A stretch of 64,000 bases of DNA. Origin: Trichuris trichiura (taxonomy: Eukaryota; Nematoda; Enoplea; Trichinellida; Trichuridae). Shown here one piece after another: positions 12,081-25,611 of the stretch. Within the stretch, counting starts at the first letter, position 1, and every line of letters begins with the position of its first letter. The stretch lies in contig JBAJFE010000015.1 in assembly GCA_037903355.1 (NCBI GenBank), positions 682,001-746,000 on the forward strand, given 5' to 3'. The notes below the pieces were generated by a model. The model saw nothing but the letters and a program-made list of their open reading frames with translations, did no database searches and was not told the DNA's origin. A program made the position numbers and the translations under genes.

Positions 12081-14195
12081 GCCAAACCTTCGATTATACG
12101 GACAAATTACGATGAAAACATCAAGTTCATACAATGAAATACAATCTTCGGATGATTCCAACGTGCTGCAAAATTTTAGAAAATAAAAAGCCGCTTTCAA
12201 GACTAACTCAAATTCAGCAACTTTAGCTGCACCTTAAACAACCAAAGGTTTTAGCGAAATTATGACACCGTACTGAATAACATCTTACGGATTTCATTGC
12301 GTCACGTTGGGATCAACAAGATAGTACGCTGGCATTAAACAGAGAAATGATGTATACTTTTCTGATATTAAAAGTGTCTTCTTTGACACTAAACGACAGC
12401 GTGACGGCAGTGCAACTATTTGAAGACCGTTCCATTATTACGGCTGATTATTGGGCATACTTTTAAATAATTGTAACATTACGTTAACGTTGCCTAAAAA
12501 GATGAAACAGAAAAGTTTTTCTTGTTTCGTCAATGGACAATACGTGACTGTTACATTTAATTTAATCAAAACATTTTATGCTTTTTGTCGGAATGGACTT
12601 CAACTTTGTCATTCACAAATTAACCAGGAAATAAACATTCGTGAATTACATGTAAACATTTTAAAAAGTCGCTCTTAGGTGTTTCAATAACATTCTTTTA
12701 ATAAAATAAAACAACTTTGGAATAACTGTCGCTGATATAACAGTTTTCTTCGCCGTAAACAACAGCTGTACAAAAAGTCTTATCTTTGCATATTACTAAA
12801 GCGAAGAGAATAGATTATTGTTACGAGTTAAAATTACTCAGCCCAGACAATCACCTATTAATTTGATGCCAATACAATCTAAATGGTCAGAAATGACTGC
12901 AATTTTCAGTCAGAGTAAATTGTTTAACGGTGCATTTCTAAAACCCACAAAACTATTCAAAACAAGTACGTATAAACCTGCTGCGTCCTTCCTTAATCTT
13001 TACCGCCATTCTTAATTTCATATTTCTCCATTCGTAATGAAATTGCAAACGTCGTACGAACTGAACATCGGTTAATGCTATACTGAAAAAACATACAAAA
13101 AGTACAAACAAATTATCTTTTCAACATTTCACAATGGAATTGGCGTCCACTTATCTTTTCAATTATCACAATGATAATTCTTCCTATGAGATCGAAACTT
13201 TAGAATAAAGTGAGCCATTCTCATTGTCCATCAAATTTATTGAAATATGCGCTGAGCGGATATTGTTTTAAAATTTTCAAAGTGCTCTTAAAATAGACGT
13301 TAAAGTACTTCAGATTGAAAAGAGCAATCGATGAAAAATGACGGAAAGACGACAACAGCTGACAATGATGCGCTAACTGGTCAGTACCGATTCAACTAGA
13401 ATTTCTTCTTGTAAAGAAGCGGAAATTCGCTTTACAGACGATACAGTAAAACGATCATATGAATAATCACCAAAATGAACAATCCGTTAATGTTTATATG
13501 AACGAAGGATACAAAATTGATCAGTTCAATGTCATTTCAAGTAGTCTAAGTTGCTTGCGTAAGAAGAATTTAACAGTACATATATATGACAAATACATTA
13601 CCAATTAATTATAAATTTTTATCTGATGATATTGACGCGATGAGGAACTCTTTGTTTAAAATATAAACAATAGAACCTTCGGCAATGATGGAACTTATAT
13701 TGTTTCTTTTATGGTCAACGGATAAATGACACAAATATTGTTCTTTTCATTATTTCACAAATCTGACCACGTTTTCCTCAATATGTTTACATAAATTGCA
13801 ATATAAACACCGGCGAATAGGGTCAGCTAATTTGCATTACCTTCCTCATCGTAAACAAAACAGCAATAGTACTTAACCAAAGTAAACGAACTATAGCAAA
13901 AGGTCAGCTGAACTACTTCCTAAAATAAAGCAGCTAACTGAAGATTCAACGTCAATTTGTGTTTCTAAGCCGCTTATAGTAAAGTCTAAAGGGTCACACA
14001 TTAATTTGCATAAGGCTGATTTTTAGGGTATATAATACCCACACACTACTCGGCAGTTCAGTGTGTCTTTGTCCGTCTGTGCTATATGCCTTCTGCGCGT
14101 GTGTTGTGAGCTTGCAGTGTGCACTGGCGTAATGTGCTGCAGAGCACGTGCTGCGCGGTGCGGTGTGGGGTGTGTTGTGACGCGGCGTGGCGCAG
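12081..14195. other. Intergenic, no gene seen
   Basis: AT-rich with stops in all frames. The frames at 12451-12678 and 12818-13015 have no motif. Confidence 0.4.
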
Positions 14196-14712
<517 letters not shown>

Positions 14713-15415
14713 TGCGTGGGCTGAGCTCCTCAACTGATGCTGCCAAATATGTCTTCTAATGATGCTTTGTAGGTTATTATTGATACTAATAGAAAGCTTA
14801 CTAATTCTACTAAAATATTCACTGTTCATGCATTGTTTTTATCCCAGCATAGATAGGACCAAAACTGATCCTCGAAGGACACCGTATATAGCTAATCAAG
14901 ACCCTTGGGCTAATGGGTATTATAGGCCTATGGGCTAATGGGCTCAAAAGCTTGTTGATAGAAATATATGGATTATTCGTCAAAACACTTCTGCGGTTGC
15001 GCTTAGAAAACAGATCAATATGATAATAATTATCTTTCAACAGCAATAGCACAGAATAATTGTTTGCTTTTTACGGTGGCGTCCCGATGCTAAGCAAACA
15101 AACAGCTACCTCTAAGGATTCGCATAAAAACGCGGAAAGTGCTTAAAAATGAATAAAAAATAACGAATTTCAGGTAACAATTTAGGCTGCACACTAAATC
15201 AATTCACCATTGATTTTGAACAAATGAAATTAACCATGCACGAATTAGCGAACTAATAAACTTTCATGCACAAATTGTGCTGACACAACTTCTTCAATTC
15301 ATAGTGATTTTAAACAAACTACAACTGAAAAACTCTGCGTAGGCGTTCAAAAATAATATTGCCGAATATGAAATGTACGCGAAAGATAAATAGTCATAAA
15401 GTGATAATTTTGTAA
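14713..15415. other. Intergenic, no gene seen
   Basis: No credible coding frame or repeat. A short GGGCTAATGGG duplication occurs near 14908-14942. Confidence 0.4.
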
Positions 15416-15530
15416 ATGTAACTTCTTGGTACGGGACCGTATAGTTTCATGTCAACTTTCTTTTACGGAGAGCTTGTCCCGCTGAAGACGGGTCTCGTTT
15501 GACCCGAAAGCTCCGGAATAATAAAAATGG
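15416..15530. mobile_element. Penelope-like element end, family A, truncated palindrome
   Basis: The left part has the family-A tail CTTGGTACGGGACCGTATAG followed by TTTCATG and TTTTACGGA. It then switches abruptly at GTCCC to a plus-strand hammerhead core and AATAATAAAAATG. The same tail occurs at 25234, 30013, and reversed near 45165. It appears to be a palindrome whose left inner arm was deleted. Confidence 0.7.
15478..15517 (+). ncRNA. Hammerhead ribozyme motif (family A)
   Basis: CCG, then CTGAAGA (15482-15488), a perfect stem II CGGGTC/GACCCG with loop TCTCGT+TT, GAAA (15506-15509), GCTC, then CGG. The predicted cut lies after C15513. Stem I is CCG with CGG. All conserved core positions are present. 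Stem III is only the self-complementary AGCT, so activity would probably need a dimer. Confidence 0.75.
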
Positions 15531-16939
15531 TTTTATAAAAATATCAAAGAATAACTTCAATAACCAAAGAATGGTTTTACTATTGCTAAGTTTAAGCGCA
15601 TTGTTTTGTACACCGCATCTTTTTGTAGGTTGCTGAATCTATACTTTGCAACGTGGAGTATTTTTCCTGAAGTCTTAAAGTTCCTTTTCTTAGTTTATCT
15701 ATAACAAATCTGATACGGATGAATAGCTTCACTTCGCTTCAACGCTACGAATCATTACTATTCGATGTTAACTCTAATTATTAAAAAAAAATGGCAGAGA
15801 AAACAATCAGCATTTGTTGTGGTGCGTATCTCAGATTTAAAGTGCATTACGGCGGAGCTATTGTTTAAAAGAATAACCATGCGACTAGGCGGGTAATAAG
15901 AGAAGGTAAGGGCATGGTACCAGATTCTGCGCCTACGCCTTCAGGCTTTTTAGTCGTTAATCTTTAGGACGACCGCCTTGGAAAAAAGGCTTTCAAGATT
16001 TTCTTCAGAAGGTGTAGATAAGATGCATTATCAGGAAGGGCAGAATGACCAGTCTACGGACCGATAAGCCTAGGCTGTGTTGGAAGTCAAAGGAAAATAC
16101 TCTGATTCCTACAGTGGAACAACTGGTAACACACTACTTGAGAGATATAAAGAGAATCTGTCAAAAGAGAGAGGAGGGATGACAATCTCAGCTGTACAAA
16201 ACCATCAAGGAAGACCACAACTGCATATTCTGAATGGATTAACAGAGCAAGCGCTGTAGTCGTCACCGGTCATCGAAGATGTACAATAACGATCAGAAAC
16301 CCTTCATGGTCAAGTATTATGTTGGGAATTACGTTTTGCACTGGCGAAGCTGAATTAAGTTTTCTTCGCTACACGGTAACACAGGTTACCGTTAAAGCCT
16401 ACGAAATACGGCATGGATGAGTAAACTCCATGGGTTATTATCATCGTATTATGTGGATTAAACCGTAATAAAGGAACTCAAGTAAAGAAATAGAGACCAT
16501 TGCACTTGTGAATATGCTTACGTGAGATGTGTATCGCTACTACGTAATGTAGATTGGAGCTAAAGAAAAACCATCCACGTTGCAAACTATGAATTCAACA
16601 GCTTTTGAAGATGAAAATTATCTTCAACACTTTAAGCTTCCGTAACAGTTTATCGAGCAACAGCTATTCTGACGTCCGTAGTCGTCATGTTTTAACGTTC
16701 ACTTTCGTTTCCGCTGAAGATGGGAAAAGAGGAGTGCCGTAAAACTCAGACAATAAAACTTCATTTTTAACGTGCTCAGAGAGAAGAGAGACAACTATAC
16801 CTGTGGTAGTGTTATTACCATTACTAGTAATCTTCGTTCTTGTCGGTGTGTTTATCTTTTCATTTTATGGGATTATTAAAGATTTCAATTGTGAATCTAT
16901 TTGCGTTCAGACATATTGAGTCTACATAAATTAAAACGC
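15531..16939. other. Decayed DNA, possible Penelope 5' remnants
   Basis: No intact frame. At about 16713 there is CTGAAGATGGG followed by CCGTAAAACTC, which could be an eroded hammerhead core. The frame at 16077-16259 (with TTGNTLLERYKEN) faintly resembles the GIY-YIG arginine segment, but this is too weak to call. Confidence 0.3.
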
Positions 16940-18250
16940 GCCCTACTGGTGAATGGATGAGCCGGGACGTAATATTTAGTTACGATGTTAAAGATTTTTC
17001 TGCTAACGTCCCACTAAGTTACGTACTTAAAATCCTGCTCGACCTGTTAAGCTTTGTGAGAGCAATCTTTTGTCAGATGAAAGTAACACCTTTCCACTGA
17101 AGAAAATTGGTAGCCTTTTGCGTGCGACAGGGCAACTATTTTAAATTTGAAGACCGTTTCTTCCTTCAAAAAGACGAGAGGGAGTCCACCCGTGCCACCT
17201 CTTCTCGCCAATTCTCGTTGAAGTGCTCATGGGACACTTGGAGCAAACAGCATTTGCTCTCGCGGACAGTGGCATGAATTCTTCCTTTCTCAAGAAACAT
17301 GTAGATGACGTTTTTGCCTGAGCTAGCACCGGGATAGAGAATTCCTTCCTAAGCCATTTAAATAGTATTTCAGCTGGAAAAATTAAGTTAATAATGGAGG
17401 AACAGTTCAACGGCAGGCTAGCAGTCCTAGACATCTTGATGATTAAGGAAGGATGTAACCTTAAAAGTGCTATATTCGGAAAACCCATCCATTCTGACAG
17501 GTATGTGCATTTTTCTCCTAACATCCCATTTCTATAAAAAGAGGTATTGCCACCGGTATGGTCCATCGGTTCTCTGTAACTGGGACCCGTCCCTTCAACT
17601 TTCTAACTTGAATCTCATCTCATCCACACTAACTGACGACGGTGACCCAAATCTATCATACTTTGCAAGTTTAGCGATTTACCGCTACCCATTCCTGGAA
17701 GTACAACACAGCCTCATTCCGTCTTGTTTATTCCCTATCATAACGAAGTGAACAGGTCAAACGCATAGGACAATTGCTTAACTCCGTAATACGCTTTCAA
17801 GGTTCCTGTCACCCTCTTTCGACTTTAACAAGTGACAAGATCACGTTTCTTTTTACGGGACAGCGGGGACAGCTTAGCAGAACAAATGTGCTTGCAACGT
17901 CTCTTAGACATGCCAAACGGGCTACGCTTTGTTTAAAAGGTTCCAAATCATATGAAAATGCTCGACCAGTACTTGCATATCGAAAACAGGCTAAAGGGGT
18001 CAGAAAAATTACATTCAGGACAACTGCAAAACCTATTCCCTGAGAAAATCATGGAAATTACGACGGACGCCTCCATGGCTGTTCCGTTCAGTGTTCATTC
18101 GACCTATTGCCGATGATCATAACGCGGGAAAACAACTTACATATACGGGACATAAAATAGGGTTTCTTCATTCCCATTAACGCAAATGCCAATCGCGGCC
18201 AGGGGTACAGAGGTTAAATGATATATGGAGCAAACTCGTCAGTAAATACC
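16940..18250 (+). pseudogene. Decayed Penelope-like element reverse transcriptase
   Basis: Translating across frames gives the order expected for a Penelope-like reverse transcriptase. The pieces are: a YDVKDFSANVPL segment (fingers/palm, YDVxxxFxxVP in the family), then FKFEDRFFLQKD, then FSPILVEVLMGHLEQ, then KKHVDDVFA (the catalytic box; YVDD in the family, first residue changed here), then GKIKLIMEEQFNGRLAVLDI and GKPIHSDRYVHFSPN. Further on come NSVIRFQGSCHPLS and TDASMAVPFSVHS, resembling the thumb and linker. Stops and frameshifts occur within and between pieces, for example directly after DDVFA. No GIY-YIG domain follows; a family-C element end lies at 18325-18445. Retrotransposition would have needed the intact protein, so this copy is dead. 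Family assignment is from motif order by eye. Confidence 0.75.
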
Positions 18251-18324
18251 GCTGCTACACTACACTGAGATAGTCAGACCTATTGTTCCCTTGAGAGGCC
18301 TATATAAATGTTTAACTGAGTGAA

Positions 18325-18445
18325 TCCCTTCTCCATTTGTTACGCTGACGACGGCAGTAGAGCGTCACAGAAGTTAACTGCGTGTATTCTCTGTGTATTT
18401 CCTAACAACTTGCTCATCCATTCGTTGGTAGGGCGTGTATTGGTA
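18325..18445 (+). mobile_element. Penelope-like element end, family C, with eroded hammerhead
   Basis: TTACG CTGACGACGG, then TAGAGCGT, then GAAG in place of GAAA, then a tail with TGCTCATCCATTCGTTGGTA and TTTTTATAGGTACAATCAC. It lies just 3' of the reverse transcriptase relic, which ties the family-C ends to a Penelope-like element. Confidence 0.6.
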
Positions 18446-20106
18446 TTTTTATAGGTACAATCACAAAGAACGGAAAGAAGCTATGGGAAGATCAAGAATG
18501 AGGACTCATAAACCCGTTATTAATCATTCTGCCCGTAAGATCAGGAGTCGTGTCGTATCCGAAAGAATCTACCGTGCAGAAGAAGCTTACCGATCTGCCG
18601 TTGTGCTTGTTTTACGTTCAGACAAATGAAGCGACGAGTGACCACGAAAGCAACGAATATTTTAGCTTTATTTCATGCATAGCAGGAATTTTTGATTGTA
18701 TCGCTGCACAACAAAACGCTTCCGATAACTTAAGATTGCCAATCTGAATAATGTTTCCTTGAGGAAAAATTGGACAGGATTTCTCATGGCTACATTAAAC
18801 TTCCCGAAATGTGGCTAAAGAAACAGTCTACTTAATTTTGTAGTTACAATGCTACATGTTGTTTGTTCAAAAAGCAGGTCATTAATAAAATTTCACGAAA
18901 ATCACTTTGTTGATTTCTTATAAAAATCTGTATCTACGGAAGTATTGTGATTCATGTTAATCCCGTCTTGATGGCCAAAGGATAAAGCTGTGAAGGTATC
19001 ACGGTCAGGACGTTGTGGTTTTGCATTTGTGAGCAGAAAAGTTATCCACTCTAAGAAGTAGCAGCGCTATCGTGGGTGTTTTACAAAAAATTGTACTTTC
19101 CTTAAAGTTATAGGTTCACTAAGCTTTTCTGAGGTTACATCACAACAAATAGTAAAAACGTTTAACCGTTCCGAAAGATTTGCTTATCTAATCAACAAGA
19201 ACGACACCGAAGATGAATCTTCTGAAATTGTTCCCTACTCAAGTCTAATTATAGATGGGATTAATGGAGTCAACCTATCCTAGAATGAACTGGATGTCAG
19301 CAGAAAGGATAAACTATTGCAACACTTACAGTTGAAAGGTTGCTAATGAGCTCTCGTACAGTTGGAGACGGAATCGCTGGAAAGTTTCTCTCCTGCTTTA
19401 ATTTTAATGATTTGCACTCAGCTCTTCGTTTTGAGACTACTTGAAAAAGTGAAGCCAACTTGTGATGATCACGTTGTGGAAATCGCGGAAGAGCAAATGA
19501 AGAAAAAAATTGTAATTTAAACTTGCAGAAGCATCTCTTCATTCATCTATAGTAACTGTGTTAACGAAAGAAGATTGCTTTCTTGCAGGTTCGTCCTCTG
19601 TCGGACTGGAGTTCTGGTTCTCAATTGCTACTCAGATTCTGAGTAAAAACTAGTTGAGAGGAACGGAGACGTGTACCTTTTCTAATGGTTAAAAATATGC
19701 TTCCTACTTAGAATGTTAGCGACAGTGAAGCAGACACATTATGAAAGTACGTATGACAAAGGTCGGGAAAAATTGTTTATGAGTGTTGTTTAAAGAAACG
19801 AAAGAAATCGTTATGTAATTCCGCCGATAGGCGAATGGTGTAACTCTAATTTCTAATGGCTAATAGAACTGGGTCAACTTTGGTGTTATGCAAAGGAAGG
19901 GAGTGAGTAGTTCGTTGTCTCTCATCGCGTGCAGCTTCGCAAGAAATTATTTATCGCAACGTACAACTACATGACGAAGTCCGTTAGCAAACTATTTAAA
20001 ACTACAGCGGAGTTAATCCTAAGCTGGACTGCAATGCTAAACGCATAAGAGAACAGTTCGAAACCAGGCTTTGATCGTTTAAAAGTTTTGCGTCGAAAAT
20101 AAATTA
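18446..20106. other. Intergenic, no gene seen
   Basis: Short frames only (18435-18747, 19297-19542). No motif recognised. Confidence 0.4.
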
Positions 20107-20114
20107 TCTAGATC
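20107..20114. repeat. 8-bp target-site duplication, left
   Basis: TCTAGATC, repeated at 20330-20337. Confidence 0.75.
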
Positions 20115-20329
20115 ATAGTTTCTCACCCTTTTTTGCCCCAGGGCTCCCCTAGGCTTTGTCAGGGCCCCCTAGGCCTTGTCAGGGCCCCCCTAATCCTTGT
20201 AAGGGCCCACCGTTTATTGGGACAATGTGCTGCCGCATTATCCTCCAGGGCCACCCTGGCTTCCAGGGCTCACCTAAAATCTCCCAGAGCCCCCAGGGAG
20301 GCCCCAGGGCCCACGTTGAGAAACACTGA
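20115..20329. mobile_element. Short non-autonomous hAT-type DNA transposon (215 bp)
   Basis: Bounded by an exact 8-bp duplication TCTAGATC, the length typical of hAT transposons. Imperfect terminal inverted repeats: TAGTTTCTCACCC at the left against CAGTGTTTCTCAACG read inward from the right, matching the usual hAT end. The interior is strikingly GC-rich relative to its surroundings, with tandem CCTTGTCAGGGCCCCC units. There is no transposase coding capacity. Confidence 0.8.
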
Positions 20330-20337
20330 TCTAGATC
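20330..20337. repeat. 8-bp target-site duplication, right
   Basis: TCTAGATC, identical to 20107-20114. Confidence 0.75.
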
Positions 20338-23300
20338 GTCTAAGAAGATGGCGTGAAGCTGAACTGATACCATACGAAAACGTATGTGAACTACTATGTA
20401 TGCATAAACTACTTCTACAGATATAACAAAACTAAGATATTTTCATATGCTGTCTGTCATGCCATTTACATGAAAGAGAAGAGCAAATTCAACCTGAATG
20501 AGTTAACCAAAATCAATGAAACGATTAAATATATTTCTCCTTTCAACATAAAAACGAAGATGCTGAGAAGACAACAGTTGAGCGCTTATGTGGCCTCTTA
20601 AGAGCGCGAAGTGAATCACCGAAAAAGGACACATCCATTTGTGTGTTTTTTACTTCACAAATAAACGCTTAGACAGAAGACAGCTCTTTGGAAACAGTGA
20701 CTAATGCGGGTAGATGTATATCGACGCGCTATCTCCTTATAAGCACTTCTGTGAAACAGAATTCTATTGGAATTCTAATTTGGATGTAGAAGTTCCAAAT
20801 TTTAATAAGAAGGCGTAGAGAAGAACACTCTGCAAGTAAAAGGCTATTTGCAGTAAGAGATGCTCAATAAGATGTCAACCTAAAGTGGATGTCACTCTGT
20901 CAAGTATTTGCTGTATCTCTCTCTGTTTGCTACTGAAGCATACTTTGAAAATTAGATAACCTGTAGGCCTATTATTACGGTGGAATATATGAACTAATCA
21001 TTGAAAGATTGGTCACGCTTGTTTCGTACGCTCGAACATAATCACTTGCTTGAAGTAAACATTCTCTGATTTTTACACAGAAGAGAGTAAACATCGTTTG
21101 ATTGATATACCTAAAGTACATGGAAGCATCATCGCTACACAGAACACTTAAACTTTAACCTACAATGAACGCACGACAGACCAGGAAGAAGCAGATCAAC
21201 AACACCTCAGCTATGGGTCACACTGCAAGCATGTTGGCGCGGTAAAAGACGAGCGTGCGTTTTGACAGATATGTGTAAAGTCCTAGTTTCGCAAACGTCC
21301 ATATCGTCTCAGAAGAAAGGAAAAATCTTCGTTGTAGGAGACAATGAAATCCTCGTCGAGGGAAAACTGAGTAGCTAGTATATGCTTAACCAATTACATC
21401 TGATGTTGCTCACTTTGATGGAAACAGTTTGTAAGCAACGGGAGTTGTGTATTCATCGAACATTTCTTTTCCTAGATGTTTTGAACACATATGGGACTCT
21501 GTGTGCATGAAATATGGCTTCCAGTCATCGTCGCTTCATTTATTGCCACGCTTATTTACACGGTATCAACGACGGATCAGAAAACATCTTCGTTATAGCA
21601 CTTTTCGCAATCACTCAGAGAGTTTCCAGAATCTTTATGCCAATTGTCAGGACGTTCATATTTGGTAGCTATACATTTAATATTTGGCTATACTGCTGCT
21701 GTCGTCAAGTCTCATAAAATAGAGGAACTGATCTGCGGAATATTTGAACATAACAACTTGCACTTTGGAGTCTTAATTAAAGGTCGCTGCTTAAGAGTCA
21801 ATACATAACGGTTCATGACGTCTACGGCTCTTCGACTTACACATGTCCTATTAATCGGTTGCTCCATTATATTTTTCGTTCAGTCCTGTTTTAAAATGCA
21901 TCTTTTTCCAATATCCGTGTTTTATTAACGTCATTATTATGTCGACTTCTAGTTGTTATTTTTACTACAGTGTTGATCTCTATTAAATCATGTCGACTAT
22001 TTCTTTTGTAGTTCTATTAGATCTATGCATAAGTGCTACAGGTCACATTTCTGTGGCAGTAAACGTGAGAGTTTCGCGTTCACTTCAACCACCGCTGAAG
22101 AAAAGAAGGAACGTATTCTTCATGGACGTGTGAAACTTCGGATCACTGTTTCTCCAATTGTCGTTTTGTATTCACTTAGACAGGAAAACCAGTAACGCAT
22201 ATCTCCGCCACTGTAATGCTTCGTACTTCATCCAAATAACGTCGCAGTACATAATTCATAAATTTTTCTAAGCACACGAACACGTAGCTGTTGTGCAAGA
22301 TCACTGATCAGCACCAAAACCATACACTCAAAAACGATTTCGACGTTTCCAATTTTTTGACGGCACGTCCAAGAAGACAAACTCTTGTATCAACTTGTGC
22401 TCGCCGAGAATTGAATTTTGCGGGCAGCCCAGTCACAGAATTCTGCTTGCGATCAGAGCCACCGTTAAGGCGAAGTTCATGGAGATGGATAAAACGGAGA
22501 AGCGCTGGGAATGTGTGCGAGAACAATTGTGTAAACTTGCTATCAAACAGCGTTTGGACGTTTGTCTCCGCTCATTAACGAAACGAAGGAGAAAGATTAC
22601 TCTTTTGCAAAGAAAACTGTACACAGTCAGTCAAGTGCACATACGAAAACGAAAAAATACAAAGTACAATCACGACAAAAAATCATATTCCTCAAAACCT
22701 TACAAATGTTTCGCGTATCTGCATGAAAAACGACTTGCTGCGTACGCTTCAAACATTACGTGTACGGTCTACTTCGCGAAGGCTGCGAAATCAGCAGCAG
22801 TTCGGCGAGTCACATAGGCAAATGTATCTGTCTGTGCTTCAGAATGGTAAGATCGCAGTAATGGAACTTCTGCCCAACTGTAGCTGTAAAACGCTACTCA
22901 TACCGACGTGTGGAAACCGAAACCAAGTTATAATAGCTTTCACGATTAATATTGTATATGTCAACGGATAATGGGCAATGCGCTGAACCAAATTGTCTTT
23001 GTTCTAAATTTTCAAAAATTCGCTGTTGGCATTTCCGCCATCCATGGAAAGCGACGGTGGCGTCAACAAGCTTCACGATAATTGTGAGGACGACGAATAC
23101 TTCACGAAAAAACCAGTAGCATTGCAACTTCACTTTCTGCGCATTTAACGTAAAAACACTGTACAGTTTATGCATAGATCTAATATACTACTGTTTCTTA
23201 TTTTTACGACACGACTATGTGCTAGTAAAATGGGACAACATATCAGTGTAGACCGTTAGCGAACATCCAGCATTACAGGGCTCACACTTCTGTCAATAAA

Positions 23301-23824
23301 CTTCTATCGTTGCTATTGCAGGTGCATAGCATTATTTTAGACTGAGTTGCCAAAAATTGACAAATATGTTTTTTTTATTTTCGTTAATGCTTTTCAGCAA
23401 TTCTGTGGCCAATATAGAGTGTTAACTTTCTATAAAAGGTAATGTATAAGCTGGTTGCAAAAGAGAAAAAGAGGGCTTTGAGAGAGCTTTTCTTTTTTCT
23501 TCTTTTTCTTTGAGAGAGCTATATTTTTTTATTTACTAGCCGGCAGAACGGATGATTACAAGACTATAAGAAAATCAATGAATAAAAAACCTTTTGTAGA
23601 TTTGAAGATTTGACGAGGCCTATCTGTGAAAGGTATTGTGAATACTGATACTAAACAAAGCGATTTGCTTTTGTGAGGCCTTGATAGGATAAAGGTTTGC
23701 AGCGAAGTTGCCCTCTATTGATGGTTCATAATTAAGGTTTAACAGGTGTGGAAGGAACTGCGGCACAGTTTTGAGAAAGGATGTTACGCAGAATTCTGCG
23801 AATTTTCATTCCGTGAAATATTTT
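20338..23824. other. Intergenic, one doubtful ORF
   Basis: The only longer frame is 22395-22817 plus (140 codons, very Lys/Arg-rich, no motif). It overlaps open frames in other phases and on the other strand, so it is not called. A CTGAAGA box followed by GAAAC at 22091-22130 lacks a convincing stem II. Confidence 0.4.
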
Positions 23825-23915
23825 TGTAAATGTGGTTTCTTGGTACGGGACAGTGGATTTTCATGTTGTACCCTTTCTATACGGAATGTGGGTCCCGTAC
23901 CCACATTCCGGTTGG
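23825..23915. mobile_element. Penelope-like element tail fragment with small palindrome
   Basis: TTTTTGTAAATGTGG, then CTTGGTACGGGACAGTGG and TTTTCATG as in the family-A tails, followed by the hairpin CGGAATGTGGGT/ACCCACATTCCG. No hammerhead core remains. Confidence 0.55.
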
Positions 23916-24765
23916 AAACACTTAAATGGAAAGATTCTTTTCCTTAGCAAAGGTACGCGCAAATGAGCGATATTACTTATGCCAAAACACGCTGGTGAGA
24001 AACAACAAACTAAAGCATATTTCTTTCTACATAGCAAAAGATGGCCATCATAGGGAAGAAAGTGGTTTACAAGATCACATGAAAAACTATAAAACATATG
24101 CCTGCACTGCGTATTTTCCTTGTAGACACAAAAAAATTGCACAATTAATGGACGTCTTTTTTGGCTACAGAATTGCTGTGTAGCATTAACGAAGATAAAA
24201 ACACTTCGAAAAGTAATCACTATTATACCGTAACACTTAATAATATATTGCCAGTTATGCTGTAGACAGTGTTTCCGTCCAACGCTTATTACCTTGTCAT
24301 GCTATATGATATTTTTGTGTTTTGCTAAAATGTATTATTCATAATATCTTCCCTACGTTTCATTACTATTTTTGCGGCACTTGTCTTTGCAAAACGTCTT
24401 TCGTTCTTTATTTGTTCTGTTCATTCGGTTGTTCTACGGAATAATAGTTTACAACTCAGCCCGACATGTTTAAAACTAAACTCATAGTTCGTTGTGATTA
24501 ATGATATTACAGAAATTAGATGATGTTTTCTTTGCGCCATTGAACAGTGGAAAATCAAACAGCTTTACGGGCTACTGAACGCTTCATTGCTCTGCTGTGC
24601 TGCTGTATGCTGTCCTCACCTTATTCTTCATTTTTGGTACTAATCGATATTCACATATATTTCTAATTTTGCATCAGTTTTAATCTGAATGACTATGCCT
24701 TACATTCGCTGGATTTTTCCATTACGTTTACAATTTTCGCGTAATTTTTGCTTTAGGCGTGCAGT
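23916..24765. other. Intergenic, no gene seen
   Basis: Frames at 23861-24220 on both strands overlap each other and carry no motif. Confidence 0.4.
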
Positions 24766-25031
24766 TTACTCAATGTCGACCTTAACGCGTTGAAACAAAA
24801 CTATTGCCGCCGTTTGCTTTACGCCGCCTTTTCTTTGGAACAATGTATTTCGCAAACTCAGCTGTGGACTGTTTGCAAGTCTGTTACGTGTTGGAGATGA
24901 AGCTAAATTTTTTCTGTTCGCATGATTACCGCTTGATATGCATTGATCGTTAGTTGGACGCGCAGCTGCATTGATGCCGGCTTTGCAGATAATGCAATAC
25001 ATGGAATACTGGAGAAAATCTGACTACTTAC

Positions 25032-25160
25032 CGCATCTTCGACAGGTCGTATGGTTGTTGAGTCAGTTGGTATCTTCGACTGGTGCCATCTAACATTGCA
25101 ATGTGACCAATGACGTTTTGTCGATGCATTTGGAGTGGACGCTAGGTCGCATTTCTTAAT
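25032..25160 (-). CDS. Candidate internal exon, unidentified
   Basis: The minus strand has an acceptor TTATTTGTAG ending at 25161 and a strong donor GCG|GTAAGT at 25032/25031, enclosing 129 bp (43 codons, phase 0 at both ends). The frame reading KKCDLASTPNASTK at its start stays open through the exon and beyond the donor for about 40 more codons. A second frame starting with an ATG near 25125 is open too. No family is recognised and no partner exon was found, so this could be chance or a repeat fragment. Confidence 0.22.
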
Positions 25161-25325
25161 CTACAAATAACACGAACAATTGTAAATTGGTTACTTTTAC
25201 TCAAATTGCCTGGAGGAAAACAGTATAAGATGCTTTTGTAAATGTAACTTCTTGGTACGGGACCGTATAGTTTCATGTCGAGCTTCTTTTACAGAAAGTT
25301 TGTCCCGTTGATAATATTTTTCTTA

Positions 25326-25366
25326 TTCCGGAGCTTTCGGGTCAAACGAGACCCGTCTTCAGCAGT
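25326..25366 (-). ncRNA. Hammerhead ribozyme motif (family A)
   Basis: CTGAAGA (25362-25356), perfect stem II CGGGTC/GACCCG, GAAAGCTC, predicted cut after the base at 25331, then CGG. Stem I is CTG with CGG (one wobble). Confidence 0.75.
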
Positions 25367-25611
25367 GTTAAAATAAAGCAATGAAGTAACGAAATTTTCA
25401 CGGTGTTAAAATGATGTAACGGGTGTTGCGCGGGGATGTTTTAACTGTTTAAAGTCGAATGTTTTAAAGTAGATTTCCTTGTGTCCTCATCTTGTCTGTC
25501 AGCTAGCCATTTTTCTTGTTGTGGATATATGTTGTTCTTCAGAAATTTCATTTTAAGGTTCTTCTCCATTTTGTTGGTTTTGATCCGTAGTTCTTTGTTT
25601 TCTTTGTATGT

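Noticed and set aside
17141..17566. 141-codon minus-strand frame
   Set aside because: It is antisense to the Penelope reverse transcriptase relic.
22085..22135. CTGAAGA ... GAAAC, hammerhead-like spacing
   Set aside because: Stem II does not pair convincingly next to the boxes, and no element ends surround it.
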